Notes: generated by a model not told the origin, from the letters alone. A DNA stretch of 64,000 nt from Egicoccus sp. AB-alg2 (GCF_041821065.1 NZ_JBGUAX010000006.1:124001-188000); one strand, 5' to 3'; shown: positions 32,984-42,180, counted from the stretch's first letter. Made by a program: numbers and translations.

Positions 32984-34269
32984 GCCGCCTGCTCCTCCTG
33001 CTGTCGCCGTGCCGTGGTGCCGGCGGCGCGCCGTTGCGCGATCGCCGTGGCCGCCGACGACGCGCTGACGAGGCTCGCCTGTGACAGGTTGCCACGGGTG
33101 CCGACCCAGTCGCCGGCGACGTACAGCCCCGGCGCGCCGGGCACCTCGGGACCGGGCCGGCCGCGCCGTCCGCCGTTGGCGGCCAGCCCGCCGTCGTTGG
33201 TGACGGTGAGGCCGGGCAGGTAGCGGGCGTGGACCACCTCGTCCCGCCAGCCCGGCAGCACCTGGTCCAGCAGTGCCTCGAGGCAGGCGCGGGTGTCCGC
33301 CGGGGCGCGCTCGCCGATGCGCAGGAACCGGGCGACCTGGACGACCGCGCCGCCCGCGGGGGCGATGCGGCTGTGGTCGGACTGGACGGAGAGGTACAGC
33401 GGCTCGTCGACGCCCAGCACCAGCGAGTGGCCCGCGGGGCGGTGGGCCAGGGCGACGTCGAGGCAGGCCATGTGCACCGCGGCGGCGCGCCCGGCCCAGC
33501 CGTCGACGGTCTGCCGCTCCTGCCCCGTCAGCAATCTCGCCACGTCCGCGGGACCCCCGACGGCGACGAGCACGGCCGCGGCGTCGAGCACCTCACCGTC
33601 GCGCAGGACGACCTCCCACCCGCCGGCGGCTGCGCGCCGCACCTGCTGGACGCCGGCGCCGGTCCGCAGCTCGGCGCCGGCGGCGAGCGCCGCCCGGCGC
33701 AGCCGCTCGACGAGCGCCCCCCAGCCACCGTCGAGGTAGCGCACGCCCCCGCCGCGGATCGCCTCGGCCATCACGTCGGCGCCCTGCTCGTCGAGGGAGT
33801 CCGAGTAGGTCGCCAGGCGTGCCACCACGGTCGCGGTCGCGCGGGCGCGGCGGTCGGGGATCCGGCGCTCCAGCCAGTCGCGCACGCTGCCCTCAGGGTC
33901 CCCGTGCCGGGTCTCCGCGGCCATCCGCCCGATCGCCGCGAGCGTGCGCAACCCGCCGGCGCCGCGGCGGCGCTGCAGCGGACCGACCAGCTCGCCGTCG
34001 ACCAGCAGCTGCGCGCGGTGCACGGCTGGGCTGTGGCCGGGCAGCTCGATGCCCAAGCGCCGCAGCACGGCCGTGCCCGGTCCGCCGAGGGCCAGGCCGT
34101 GCGGGCCGAGGTTGAGCGCGAAGCCGCCGCGCACGGTCGAGCGGGCACGACCGCCGAGTCGGCCGCTGCCGTCGACGGCGACGACGGGGACGCCGTCGCG
34201 GGCGAGCTGCAAGGTGGCGGTGAGGCCGGCCAGGCCCCCACCGACGACGATCACGGGGCGGGTCTCCAT
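32980..34269 (-). CDS. FAD-dependent oxidoreductase (amine oxidase / phytoene-desaturase-like)
   Basis: A 429-residue flavoprotein. VIVVGGGLAGLTATLQLARDG is the N-terminal dinucleotide-binding fold, followed by GRLGGRARSTVRGGFALNLGPHGL. The C-terminal FAD motif is PGLYVAGDWVGTRGNLSQASLVSASSAA. These fit the NAD(P)-binding amine-oxidase/protoporphyrinogen-oxidase superfamily. The substrate is unknown. ATG 34269 precedes the Rossmann strand. The stop overlaps the ECF41 start in a GTGA arrangement, so it is the likely target or partner of the sigma factor. Confidence 0.88.
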   Translation of the reverse strand: METRPVIVVGGGLAGLTATLQLARDGVPVVAVDGSGRLGGRARSTVRGGFALNLGPHGLALGGPGTAVLRRLGIELPGHSPAVHRAQLLVDGELVGPLQRRRGAGGLRTLAAIGRMAAETRHGDPEGSVRDWLERRIPDRRARATATVVARLATYSDSLDEQGADVMAEAIRGGGVRYLDGGWGALVERLRRAALAAGAELRTGAGVQQVRRAAAGGWEVVLRDGEVLDAAAVLVAVGGPADVARLLTGQERQTVDGWAGRAAAVHMACLDVALAHRPAGHSLVLGVDEPLYLSVQSDHSRIAPAGGAVVQVARFLRIGERAPADTRACLEALLDQVLPGWRDEVVHARYLPGLTVTNDGGLAANGGRRGRPGPEVPGAPGLYVAGDWVGTRGNLSQASLVSASSAATAIAQRRAAGTTARRQQEEQAA

Positions 34270-34435
34270 GGGGCGACTCCGAGGGTCGTTGGGTCCGTCA
34301 CCGCTTCGACGACGCACCCACCGCGTCTGTGACACGCCACCGCGCGACGCGTCCGGACCGAGAACGCCGCCGAACCCGCTCGCGCGAATCCGCGATCTGC
34401 CATGCTGAGGCCAGCCCTTTCGAGGCAGGTGTGCG

Positions 34436-35533
34436 GTGGGTTCTCGACCGGTGTCGCCCGCCGGCGCGGCCGGCCGGGGTCGACGGGTGCGCGACGCCGT
34501 GGCCTCCGTCCGCCGGCCCACGCGCGACGACCTCGCGCGCCTGCACGGGTCGGCCTGGTGGCCGGCCGTCTCCACGGTGGTGCTCGTCGGGCTGATCGTC
34601 GGGGTGTTCGTCCTGCTGCGTACCGGGAGCGGCCGGACCGCGGAGAGCCGGGCGTTCGCCGCCACCGTCGAGTTCCACATCTGGGCGCTGGCCCTGGCTG
34701 CCACGGTGGCGCTGTGGGTCGTGATCGCGGCGGTCGTCGGTCAGGCGGTCCGGAGGGTCTTCCCCGATCGGGGTCGCGGCTGGTTCGTGGGTGCCGCCTC
34801 GTGCTACGGCCTGCTGATCCTCGCCCTGATGGGCGGGCTGTCGCTCGCCGGCGGTGGCCCGGTGAACCCGCTCCATGCCGCCCGCGTCAAGGTCCTCTTC
34901 CTCGTCGGGCTGATCATGGCCCTCGGGTTCCCCGCGGTCGCGGGATTGTGGTGCACGCAGGCGCGGCTCGGCCAGTTCGCTCGTTTCCTCCCGCTCGTTC
35001 CGCGGGTGGCCGTGCCCGCGTCCGCGACGGGCGGGGACGTCGCGTCCGAACCGACCCCGACGGCGGCGGCAGCGAGCGCGGAGGTGGACCGTGCCCACTG
35101 CGCCAGCCAACTCGTCGGGCTGCGGCGGCTGACGCAGCGCATCCTCACCGCCGTCAGCATCGGCATCTCCGCGGGCGTCGTCAGCACCGGCGCACTGCGG
35201 AACGCCCTGCTGAGCTCCGGCGCCGCGACGCCGGAGACGTTCCCGTCGTACTGGGTCCTCGCCTACGGCGCGCTCTTCACGGGGCTGTTCGCGATCGTGT
35301 TCGTGCCGACGTTCGTGGAATGGCGCGGGGTCGCCGCCCGGTTGGTGGACGAGGCGTTCCCGATCCCTCCCGACGGCATCCCCGGCGACCCCTGGCACGA
35401 GGGGCGCGCGAGCATGAGCAAGATGCTCCAACTCGACGTCTCGCCGCTGCGTGCCCTGGGACCGCTCGCCGGGGTGCTGGCTCCGGTGGCCACCAGCCTG
35501 GCCGCCGTGTTCGTCTCGGAGGTCGGCGGCTGA
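34436..35533 (+). CDS. Polytopic membrane protein of unknown function
   Basis: A 365-residue protein with a basic N-terminus (about 45 residues) and about six to seven hydrophobic segments: WPAVSTVVLVGLIVGVFVLL, FHIWALALAATVALWVVIAA, GAASCYGLLILALMGGLSLA, VLFLVGLIMALGFPAVAGLW, and later GISAGVVSTGAL and WVLAYGALFTGLFAIVFV. A linker near residues 195-225 is Ala/Pro/Thr-rich. I do not recognise a family. The GTG at 34436 has no clear ribosome-binding site. It diverges from the flavoprotein gene and precedes the beta-lactamase-like gene by 119 bp. Confidence 0.7.
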   Translation: MGSRPVSPAGAAGRGRRVRDAVASVRRPTRDDLARLHGSAWWPAVSTVVLVGLIVGVFVLLRTGSGRTAESRAFAATVEFHIWALALAATVALWVVIAAVVGQAVRRVFPDRGRGWFVGAASCYGLLILALMGGLSLAGGGPVNPLHAARVKVLFLVGLIMALGFPAVAGLWCTQARLGQFARFLPLVPRVAVPASATGGDVASEPTPTAAAASAEVDRAHCASQLVGLRRLTQRILTAVSIGISAGVVSTGALRNALLSSGAATPETFPSYWVLAYGALFTGLFAIVFVPTFVEWRGVAARLVDEAFPIPPDGIPGDPWHEGRASMSKMLQLDVSPLRALGPLAGVLAPVATSLAAVFVSEVGG

Positions 35534-35652
35534 CCGGCAGGACTCGCCGTCGCGGTGGAACGGACGATGCTGCCGCGTCCCGGCTGTAAGGCGCCGCTGC
35601 CCGGCGCGTCAGGTTCTCCGTTGGTGACCAGTGCGACGACGGAGAGCGACCG

Positions 35653-38250
35653 ATGAATCCCATGACGACGTACACGACCTTCCCGAGGCGCCGCCGCGGC
35701 ACGGACCGCGGCCGGCGCCGTTCCCTGCCTGCCCGGCGCGGCATCGCGATCGCGGTCGCCCTCGCGTCGGCGGTGCTCGCCAGCGGCTGCCAGGACGGAC
35801 AGCTTCCGCGCGTCTCGGGCGAGGCCGCGCCGCAGATCGGCGCCGCCGTCGACGTCGTGATGCTGCAGTACCTCGACGAGCAGCAGATCCCCGGCGCGAC
35901 GGTGGCCGTCACGAAGAACGGCCGGCTGGTGCTGTCGAAGGGTTACGGCGTGGCCGACCTGGACAGCGGGCGCCAGATGGAACCGTGGCACCGCACCCGG
36001 ATCGGCAGCGTCTCCAAGGTGCTGACCGCCATCGCCGCGCTGCAACTGGTCGAGCAGGGCGAGCTCGACCTCGACGGTCACCTGTACGGCTCCTCGGCCA
36101 CGCCGATCTGGGGCGCCGACCCGGAGGGCACGCCCGGCGTGCTGCACGCGAACGACGCCGTGCTCGAGGATGCGGGTCGCTACCTCGCCGTCGCCGCCGA
36201 GGCCGTCCAGCGCCGGGTGCCGGCACCCGGTGACGACACGACCGGGCTGCCGGCCTACCTCACCCAGGGCAACTACCAGGCGAACGTCGCCGAGCTCCTG
36301 GACTGGATGAGCGAGGTCGAGGTCCGCCACGCACTGAGCCACACCGCTGGCTACCTGCGCAACGGCAGCGGGCCGGCCGCCGCGACCCGCTTCGACAAGG
36401 ACGAACTCGACGTCACCTATCCGGAGGTGCACGAGACCATGATGGCGGGGGCGACCGCCCGTCCATTCCGGTTCCGTCCCGGCAACCACCGTGAATACTC
36501 GAACCACGGCTTCGGCCTGCTCGGGCAGGTGGTCGCCGAGCGCAGCGGCGTTCCCTACGTCGACTACGTCCGGGCGAACCTGCTGCAACCGCTGGGGCTC
36601 CACGACGTCGTCCCCGTCGACGTCGTGCACCTGCAGAGCGAACGCGACGCGGCGGGCTACGACCTCGACGAGAAGTCGGGCCTGCCGATCCCGCCCCTGC
36701 CGGAAAACGTCATCGAGCGCGACGAGCCCGCCATCAGCACCTCGACCGGCGGCTGGGCCGCGACGGCGCAGGACGTGGCCCGCATCGTCTGTGGCGTGGA
36801 CGTCGCGAGCAACCACCGCCGCCTGCTCGACCTCGACACCGCCGCGACGATGGTGAGCCCCGCCGTTCCGGAGCTGTCCTCGAAGTGGGTGCTGGGCTGG
36901 GACGAGCGCTACACCACCCCGTCCGTCACCAAGAACGGTGCCACCCCACGCGGAGGCGGCGCCCGGGTGACCAAGTACCTGCCGGGCGGGCTGGACGACG
37001 CGGAGATCAACGTCGTCGTCAACATCAACCGGCGCGGTAGCCCGCCGGTCGAACTGCTCCGGACGATCGGGCTCGCGGTCGCCGAGGCGGAGGTCGCCGC
37101 CGACTTCGACCTGTTCCCGGCCTCGCACCGGTGCCAGGGCGAGGCACCCACGCTGGACATCACCCAGCCCGGCCACGGCGGCACCTTTCGCCTCGGCGAG
37201 GAGATCCACGCGGAAGCGATCGCCCGGGACCACACCGGCCGGGCGCTGCCCGTCACGTGGTCGCTGCCCGACGGCCGGCGGATCGACGCCGTCCCGAGTC
37301 CGTCCGACGGCACCGTGAGCCTGTTCACCGACGCGGTGCCGGTCGGGAAAGACACGCTGCGAGCCAGCGCACGGGACGCCGGCGGCCACGAGGTGACCGA
37401 CGAGGTGATGATCGAGGTCGTCCACGACGCGCCGACGGTGAGCATCGTCACCCCTGGCGACGCCGCGTCGGTGCCCGCGGACACCGACCTGCTGCTGGTC
37501 GGCCACAGCACGATGGGCACGCACTTCACGCTGGCCGACGACCAGGTCATGTGGGAGCTGCGACGCGGCGGCGAGGTCGTGCACGAGGCGAGCGGTCACG
37601 TGGCGACCGTCCCGGCCGACCACCTCCAGCCGGGCGGTCATACGCTGGTGTTCACCGGTTCCGACGGCGTGGCCAGCAGCAGCGCACAGGTGGCGCTGCA
37701 GGTCGAGGGGGGCCCTGGCGAACCGCCGCGCCGCGGTCGCCCCTCCTCCCCTGCGCCGGGGGGTCCGACGACGCCGCCCGGTGGGCCTGGTGTTCCCGGT
37801 GGACCCGGTGGACCCGGGAAGCCGGGTGGGCCGGGCGAGCCGGACGCACCGGACACGCCCTGGCAGCCGGCCGTCGCCACCATCGAGCTCCCCGTCGCCG
37901 GCGGCCCGATCGCCAGCGGCCCGGGTGGCACCGCCGTCGCGGTGGAGCTCGCCGGCTCGGCCGTCGACGTGACCGGCGAGGTGCTCGACGGAACCCGCCT
38001 GCGATGGATCATGACCAAGATCGGTCAGGCGCCCGAGGCCCTGTGCGAGGGCAGTCACTTCGCGGCGTCCGACCAGGGTCCCGACGAGCCGGTCGTTGAC
38101 TGCGGAAGCCTCGTCACGGACCTGCTGCCCGAGCCGGTGATCGGGGGCAGCGGGACGTCGTTCGTCCTCGCACTGGAGGCGCGGGCGTCCGACGGCACCG
38201 TCGCGAAGGACTTCCGGGTCCTCACCGTGATCATCCCGCCCGCCGGCTGA
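35653..38250 (+). CDS. Lipoprotein with beta-lactamase-family domain and Ig-like tail
   Basis: An 865-residue exported protein. An Arg-rich start, hydrophobic stretch (residues 30-42) and LASGC with Cys46 indicate a lipoprotein, although -3 is Ala rather than Leu. Residues about 60-480 form a serine beta-lactamase/class C-like hydrolase: GSVSKVL gives the S119-x-x-K122 pair, REYSN the Y282-x-N284, and LSHTAGYL is also typical. Residues about 495-690 are two Ig-like modules; a Gly/Pro linker of about 40 residues (collagen-like GGPG repeats) follows, then another Cys-containing beta domain. It probably hydrolyses a cell-wall or other ester/peptide outside the membrane. GGAGAG precedes ATG 35653; ATG 35662 is possible. 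Confidence 0.88.
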   Translation: MNPMTTYTTFPRRRRGTDRGRRRSLPARRGIAIAVALASAVLASGCQDGQLPRVSGEAAPQIGAAVDVVMLQYLDEQQIPGATVAVTKNGRLVLSKGYGVADLDSGRQMEPWHRTRIGSVSKVLTAIAALQLVEQGELDLDGHLYGSSATPIWGADPEGTPGVLHANDAVLEDAGRYLAVAAEAVQRRVPAPGDDTTGLPAYLTQGNYQANVAELLDWMSEVEVRHALSHTAGYLRNGSGPAAATRFDKDELDVTYPEVHETMMAGATARPFRFRPGNHREYSNHGFGLLGQVVAERSGVPYVDYVRANLLQPLGLHDVVPVDVVHLQSERDAAGYDLDEKSGLPIPPLPENVIERDEPAISTSTGGWAATAQDVARIVCGVDVASNHRRLLDLDTAATMVSPAVPELSSKWVLGWDERYTTPSVTKNGATPRGGGARVTKYLPGGLDDAEINVVVNINRRGSPPVELLRTIGLAVAEAEVAADFDLFPASHRCQGEAPTLDITQPGHGGTFRLGEEIHAEAIARDHTGRALPVTWSLPDGRRIDAVPSPSDGTVSLFTDAVPVGKDTLRASARDAGGHEVTDEVMIEVVHDAPTVSIVTPGDAASVPADTDLLLVGHSTMGTHFTLADDQVMWELRRGGEVVHEASGHVATVPADHLQPGGHTLVFTGSDGVASSSAQVALQVEGGPGEPPRRGRPSSPAPGGPTTPPGGPGVPGGPGGPGKPGGPGEPDAPDTPWQPAVATIELPVAGGPIASGPGGTAVAVELAGSAVDVTGEVLDGTRLRWIMTKIGQAPEALCEGSHFAASDQGPDEPVVDCGSLVTDLLPEPVIGGSGTSFVLALEARASDGTVAKDFRVLTVIIPPAG

Positions 38251-38274
38251 TCCAGAAGGCCTCGCCGTCGGCTC

Positions 38275-38304
38275 CGATCCGGCCGCCCACACGCGGTCGG
38301 ATCG
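38275..38304. terminator. Hairpin between convergent genes
   Basis: Arms 38275-38286 and 38293-38304 pair over 12 bp with one G-T pair and a 6-base loop, between the lipoprotein stop (38250) and the PH-protein stop (38326). Confidence 0.55.
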
Positions 38305-38325
38305 CGCGCCGGCGGCCGGCGACGT

Positions 38326-38709
38326 TCAGCGGCCGCTGGCGCCCAGCACGGCCTCGGCGATGAGCTTGTCGAGGCGCCGGACGTCGACACCCTTGTGCAG
38401 ATTCACCTTGATGTGGCCGGCCCGCGTCCACAGTTCCAGTTCGGCGTTGAAGTCGAGCATGCCCGCGGCGTTCTCCGACGACCACATGTTGATTGCCGAG
38501 TAGGGCAGGCTGTAGATCTCGACCTTCTTGCCGCGCAAGCCCTGCGCGTCGCGGACGATCAGCCGCCGGGTCGTGAACACGGCGCTGTCCCGGAAGGTCT
38601 TGTAGGCGGCAACCGCCTTCTCGCCGTCGACGAGCAGGTCGGTCACGTCCGACGGGATCGGGATCTCCTCGACGAGTGTCCAGGAGAGGATCGCACTGGT
38701 TTCGGCCAC
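38326..38709 (-). CDS. Bacterial PH-domain protein
   Basis: A 127-residue protein. The sequence matches the bacterial pleckstrin-homology family (PHb/YvbH-like): DVTDLLVDGEKAVAAYKTFRDSAVFTTRRLIVRDAQGLRGKKVEIYSLPYSAI, then WTRAGHIKVNLHKGVDVRRLDKLIAEAVL. Functions are mostly unknown; some bind lipids or partners. GTG 38709 follows AAGGA on its strand. It is convergent with the lipoprotein gene and downstream of the methyltransferase gene on the same strand. Confidence 0.85.
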   Translation of the reverse strand: MAETSAILSWTLVEEIPIPSDVTDLLVDGEKAVAAYKTFRDSAVFTTRRLIVRDAQGLRGKKVEIYSLPYSAINMWSSENAAGMLDFNAELELWTRAGHIKVNLHKGVDVRRLDKLIAEAVLGASGR

Positions 38710-38819
38710 GGCAGGTGTCCTTTGGCAGTGAGGGCGGTGGCAGCACCGCTCAGGCGGCGCGGCCATGCGTCGTCGAAGCATCCGGGTTCAGCCCCTCGAT
38801 CCCCGGAAGCGACCGGATG

Positions 38820-39659
38820 CTAGTCCTCGGTCTGCTCCGAGCCTCTGATCCCGGGGGCCGCTGCTCGGCCCGGTCGTCGGCACCGCACGTGGAGGCGCAC
38901 GAAGGTCTGGTCGAACGAGCCGTCGTGGCGGCGCAATGCGTCCAGGCGGGCGACCACCTCGCTCACGAATCGCTCCCGGTCCTCCGCGCCGGTGAAGCGA
39001 TACGCCATGGTGGCCTGGGTCCGCACGAAGGCGAGCAGTTGCTCGCGGTCGAACCCGCGGCGCTGCGCGATCGTCGACACCCCGGTCGGAGGCACCTCGA
39101 AGCCGGCCTGCTCCAACAGTTCCAGGACCGTGCCGGCGTCGTGGAACGTGAGGCGTGTCGGCGTTGCGCCCACGACGTCGGCCACCTCGTCGAGGACCGA
39201 CCGCAGCCGCCGCACGTTGCCGGCACCGCCCCACTCGGCGTGGAACCAGCCACCCGCCCGCAAAGTCCGCCACGTCGCGCGGAAGGCGTCGAGGTGGTCC
39301 TCGGACGGCAGCCAGTGCAGCACTGCCCGACTGACCACCAGGTCGGCGCCGCCGCTGCCGCAGACGCCGTCGAGCTCCGCGAAGGTGCCGGCCCGGAACT
39401 CGAGGTTGGCGCGTTGGTGCCGTCGCGCCGCGGCCAGCATCGACGGATCCGGCTCGACGCCGATGACGTGGCCGTCCGGCACCAGCTCGGCGAGCCGTGC
39501 CGTGAACTCGCCCGAGCCGGCCCCCACGTCGACGACCCGGTCCGACGGCCCCGGCGGCAGCTGCGCGACGAACCAGTCGTCGAACGAGCGGTGGTGTCGG
39601 GCCGCGGCGGCGTAGGGCTCACCGGCCCACCCCGATGGCGATGCGGCTCCAGACGGCAC
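38820..39659 (-). CDS. SAM-dependent class I methyltransferase
   Basis: A 279-residue methyltransferase. VVDVGAGSGEFTARLAELVP is motif I, GVEPDPSMLAAARR binds the adenosyl ribose, and ADLVVSRAVLHWL is motif post-II. The substrate is not readable. The GTG at 39659 starts a short Gly/Pro tail before YAAAARHHRSFDDWFV, which resembles TehB/UbiE-like members. It is divergent from the PhnB-like gene by 209 bp. It might share a transcript with the PH-domain gene (110 bp gap). Confidence 0.88.
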   Translation of the reverse strand: MPSGAASPSGWAGEPYAAAARHHRSFDDWFVAQLPPGPSDRVVDVGAGSGEFTARLAELVPDGHVIGVEPDPSMLAAARRHQRANLEFRAGTFAELDGVCGSGGADLVVSRAVLHWLPSEDHLDAFRATWRTLRAGGWFHAEWGGAGNVRRLRSVLDEVADVVGATPTRLTFHDAGTVLELLEQAGFEVPPTGVSTIAQRRGFDREQLLAFVRTQATMAYRFTGAEDRERFVSEVVARLDALRRHDGSFDQTFVRLHVRCRRPGRAAAPGIRGSEQTED

Positions 39660-39868
39660 GTCTCCTCACTTCCAAGGCATTGGCGCAGCATGCGCCGTGT
39701 GTGGCCGTCGCGCACCTGACCCGATTGCAGACGGACGCCTGCCCCTGCTCGCGCCCGTTGCCGGCAGCAGGATGGCGACGCGGACCGTCAGCGGGGTCGC
39801 GACCGATGAGTTCGTGCCCTCGCGGCCGTCTGCCCGTCGGCAACCGCCGTTTCCGAAGGAGCAATCCC

Positions 39869-40285
39869 GTGACCGTGCAACTCACCCCGTACCTCAACTT
39901 CCGCGACCGCACCCGCGAGGTGATGACCTACTACCAGAAGGTGTTCGGCGGCGAGCTGACCATGGACACCTTCGCGTCCTTCGGGGCCAGTGAGGACTCC
40001 GCCGAGGCGGAAAAGATCATGCACAGCCAGCTGGAGACCGAGCACGGGCTCGTGCTGATGGCGGCCGACGTGCCCGACTCCATGGACCTCGACGAGGGCA
40101 GCGCGTTCAACATCTCGCTGTCTGGCGACGACGACGAGGCCCTGCGTCGCTTCTGGGACGGCCTCTGCGACGGCGGCACGGTGGTCATGCCGCTGGAGCC
40201 GGCGCCATGGGGTGACACGTTCGGCCACTGCGTCGACCGGTTCGGCGTCAGGTGGCTGGTCAACATCGCCGGCTCACCGAGCTGA
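39869..40285 (+). CDS. PhnB-like VOC family protein
   Basis: A 138-residue protein of the PhnB/3-demethylubiquinone-methyltransferase-like VOC subfamily. PYLNFRDRTREVMTYYQKVFGGELTMDTF is the diagnostic start; HSQLETEHGLVLMAADVP and PWGDTFGHCVDRFGVRWLVN complete the fold. Active role unknown; some members bind small ligands. GTG 39869 follows AAGGAG. It ends at a strong hairpin shared with the convergent SRPBCC gene. Confidence 0.88.
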   Translation: MTVQLTPYLNFRDRTREVMTYYQKVFGGELTMDTFASFGASEDSAEAEKIMHSQLETEHGLVLMAADVPDSMDLDEGSAFNISLSGDDDEALRRFWDGLCDGGTVVMPLEPAPWGDTFGHCVDRFGVRWLVNIAGSPS

Positions 40286-40296
40286 GCCACGATCGC

Positions 40297-40333
40297 GCGG
40301 CTCGCGGCGGCGTTCGGCCCCGCCGCGAGCCGC
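40297..40333. terminator. Bidirectional hairpin terminator
   Basis: Perfect 14-bp inverted repeat (40297-40310 and 40320-40333, 9-base loop) between the convergent PhnB-like and SRPBCC genes. Confidence 0.8.
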
Positions 40334-40357
40334 CTCGACCGCCGCCCCGACGTCCCG

Positions 40358-40849
40358 TCAGGTGGCCGAGGGCGTCGAGCCGTCGGCTGCCTCGGCGTCC
40401 GCCTTCAGCCGCTGCAGCCCCTTCTCGAAGTCCGGACCGATCAGCTTGTCCATCGAGGTGAACAGGCCCATGAGCCGCAGCATCGCGGTGTTGGGGCCTG
40501 TCATCGTCCACGTGACGAGCGTGCCGTCACCGTCGGGCCGCAGCTCGAACGCGGTGGTGCTGCGGGACTTGAACGGCTTCACGAACTGCAGATCGATCGT
40601 GACGGTGGACTCGTCGGCGCCGACGATCTCCATGCGACCCTGCCCGGCCTTGCGGTTGCCACGCCAGGCGTACCAGGCACCGACGCCCTGCTCGGCGCCG
40701 CCGTACCTGCGCTCCTGGTCGGGGTCCAGGTCCTCCCAGGGCGACCAGGACGTCCAGCGGTGGAGGTCGACGACCCGCTCGTGGACCACGGCCGGCGGCG
40801 CGTCGACGTGGATGCGGCGCTCCACGCGGTAGGTGTCGCCCTTCGTCAT
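40358..40849 (-). CDS. SRPBCC-family polyketide-cyclase-like protein
   Basis: A 163-residue START/Bet v1-like protein. YRVERRIHVDAPPAVVHERVVDLHRWTSWSPWED is the typical N-terminal strand-helix, with Trp residues lining a ligand cavity. TTAFELRPDGDGTLVTWTMTG and the C-terminal MDKLIGPDFEKGLQRLKADAE helix match the polyketide_cyc2 group. The ligand is unknown. ATG 40849 has AGGAGG upstream. It diverges from the DinB gene by 130 bp. Confidence 0.87.
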   Translation of the reverse strand: MTKGDTYRVERRIHVDAPPAVVHERVVDLHRWTSWSPWEDLDPDQERRYGGAEQGVGAWYAWRGNRKAGQGRMEIVGADESTVTIDLQFVKPFKSRSTTAFELRPDGDGTLVTWTMTGPNTAMLRLMGLFTSMDKLIGPDFEKGLQRLKADAEAADGSTPSAT

Positions 40850-40979
40850 TCCGGACCTCCTCGCCGTCGACGACCCTAGACCTCGGCCCTCCCCCGCGCC
40901 GGCGATTTCGGGCCGGGGGCTGCCCCCGCGACGGACGGACCGCGACGTTAGGGTGCCCGTGCCGGGCGAAGGGGACACG

Positions 40980-41570
40980 GTGGGTGGGTTCGATCCGAAG
41001 GCGGATCTGCAGCGGTATCTGCAGGTCGGGCGCGAGGCGATGCTCTGGAAGCTCGAGGGGTTGGGCGAGTACGACGCGCGCCGACCGATGACCCCGACGG
41101 GCACGAACCTGCTGGGGATGGTCAAACACCTCGCGGGCGTCGAGGCGGGCTACTTCGGGTTCGTGTTCGGTCGCCCCTTCCCCGAACCGTTGCCGTGGAT
41201 GGACGAGGACGCGGAGCTCAACGCCGACCTGTGGGCGACGCCGGAAGAGTCACGGGAGCAGGTCGTGGGGCTGTATCGGCGCGTGTGGGCACACGCGGAT
41301 GCCACCATCGAGGCGCTGGCTCTCGACGACGTCGGCCGGGTGCCGTGGTGGCACACGGACGCCAACCCGGTGTCCCTGCACCGGATCCTGGTGCACGTCG
41401 CCACCGAGACCCACCGGCACGCTGGACACGCCGACATCGTGCGCGAGCTGATCGACGGCGCGGTCGGCCACCGCGAGGCCGTCAGCAACCTGCCCGACGG
41501 TGATGCCGGCTGGTGGTCGACCTACCGCGATCGTGTCGAGGAAGCGGCCCGCGCCGCCGCCGACTCCTGA
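40980..41570 (+). CDS. DinB/DUF664-family protein
   Basis: A 196-residue four-helix-bundle protein. WKLEGLGEYDARRPMTPTGTNLLGMVKHLAGVEAGYF and ILVHVATETHRHAGHADIVRELIDGA are the DUF664 (mycothiol-dependent/DinB) signature with three conserved metal-binding His. Members may act as mycothiol-dependent enzymes in actinobacteria. GTG 40980 follows AAGGGG. It precedes the AHSA1-type gene by 41 bp on the same strand, so they probably share a transcript. Confidence 0.9.
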   Translation: MGGFDPKADLQRYLQVGREAMLWKLEGLGEYDARRPMTPTGTNLLGMVKHLAGVEAGYFGFVFGRPFPEPLPWMDEDAELNADLWATPEESREQVVGLYRRVWAHADATIEALALDDVGRVPWWHTDANPVSLHRILVHVATETHRHAGHADIVRELIDGAVGHREAVSNLPDGDAGWWSTYRDRVEEAARAAADS

Positions 41571-41611
41571 CGGACTGTGCCACCGGCTCGCGGCCACGAG
41601 GAGGCGCGAAC

Positions 41612-42061
41612 ATGGCAGAGCCCTCGGGCAGCCGGCGGATCCGCCTCCGGACCGAGCTTCCCGGCCCGCCGGCGGCGGTGTTCGCGGCGCTCACCGAACC
41701 CGACCGGCTCGCCCGATGGTGGGGACCGCATGGCTTCTCCCTGCCCGAGGTCGAGCTCGCGCTGCGGGTCGGCGGTGGCTATCGGTTCGCCATGCAACCG
41801 CCGGCGGGTGAGCCGTTCCACGTGCAGGGCGAGTTCCTCGAGGTCGCGCCCCCGCACCGGCTCGTGTTCACGTTTCGGTACGAGGAGCCGGACCCGGACG
41901 ACGTGGAAACCGTCGTGACCGTCACCTTGTCGGCCCGCGGTGCCGCGACCCGGATCTTCGTCGAGCAGGAAGCCTTCGCGACCGAGGCACGGCGGGCGTT
42001 GCACGAAGCCGGCTGGAGCGACAGCCTGGATCGGCTGCGGACGCTGCTGGCGGCGGGCTGA
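41612..42061 (+). CDS. SRPBCC (AHSA1-like) protein
   Basis: A 149-residue Bet v1-like protein. IRLRTELPGPPAAVFAALTEPDRLARWWGP is the typical AHSA1/activator-of-Hsp90-like start, followed by GEFLEVAPPHRLVFTFRYEE and a C-terminal helix (HEAGWSDSLDRLRTLLA). It is usually associated with ligand binding; the ligand is unknown. GAGGAGG precedes ATG 41612. It is probably co-transcribed with the DinB gene and ends at a long terminator hairpin. Confidence 0.88.
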   Translation: MAEPSGSRRIRLRTELPGPPAAVFAALTEPDRLARWWGPHGFSLPEVELALRVGGGYRFAMQPPAGEPFHVQGEFLEVAPPHRLVFTFRYEEPDPDDVETVVTVTLSARGAATRIFVEQEAFATEARRALHEAGWSDSLDRLRTLLAAG

Positions 42062-42127
42062 GGCACGGCGACGGCGTGGCATCGGCCTCCGCGCCCCGAC
42101 CCCGGTGTCGGGCCGTCGGAGGCGGTT

Positions 42128-42172
42128 CGCGCGAAGACGCCCCGGCCATGACGGCCGGGGCGTCTTCGTGCG
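42128..42172. terminator. Long bidirectional hairpin terminator
   Basis: Arms 42132-42147 and 42153-42168 are perfect over 16 bp with a 5-base loop; outside these the stem extends by four pairs including one G-T. It lies between the convergent AHSA1-like (42061) and lipoprotein (42181) stops. Confidence 0.85.
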
Positions 42173-42180
42173 TGACCGGA

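Noticed and set aside
35263-38292. 1009-codon minus-strand frame opposite the lipoprotein
   Set aside because: Antisense to a clear beta-lactamase-family gene; low-complexity, no domain.
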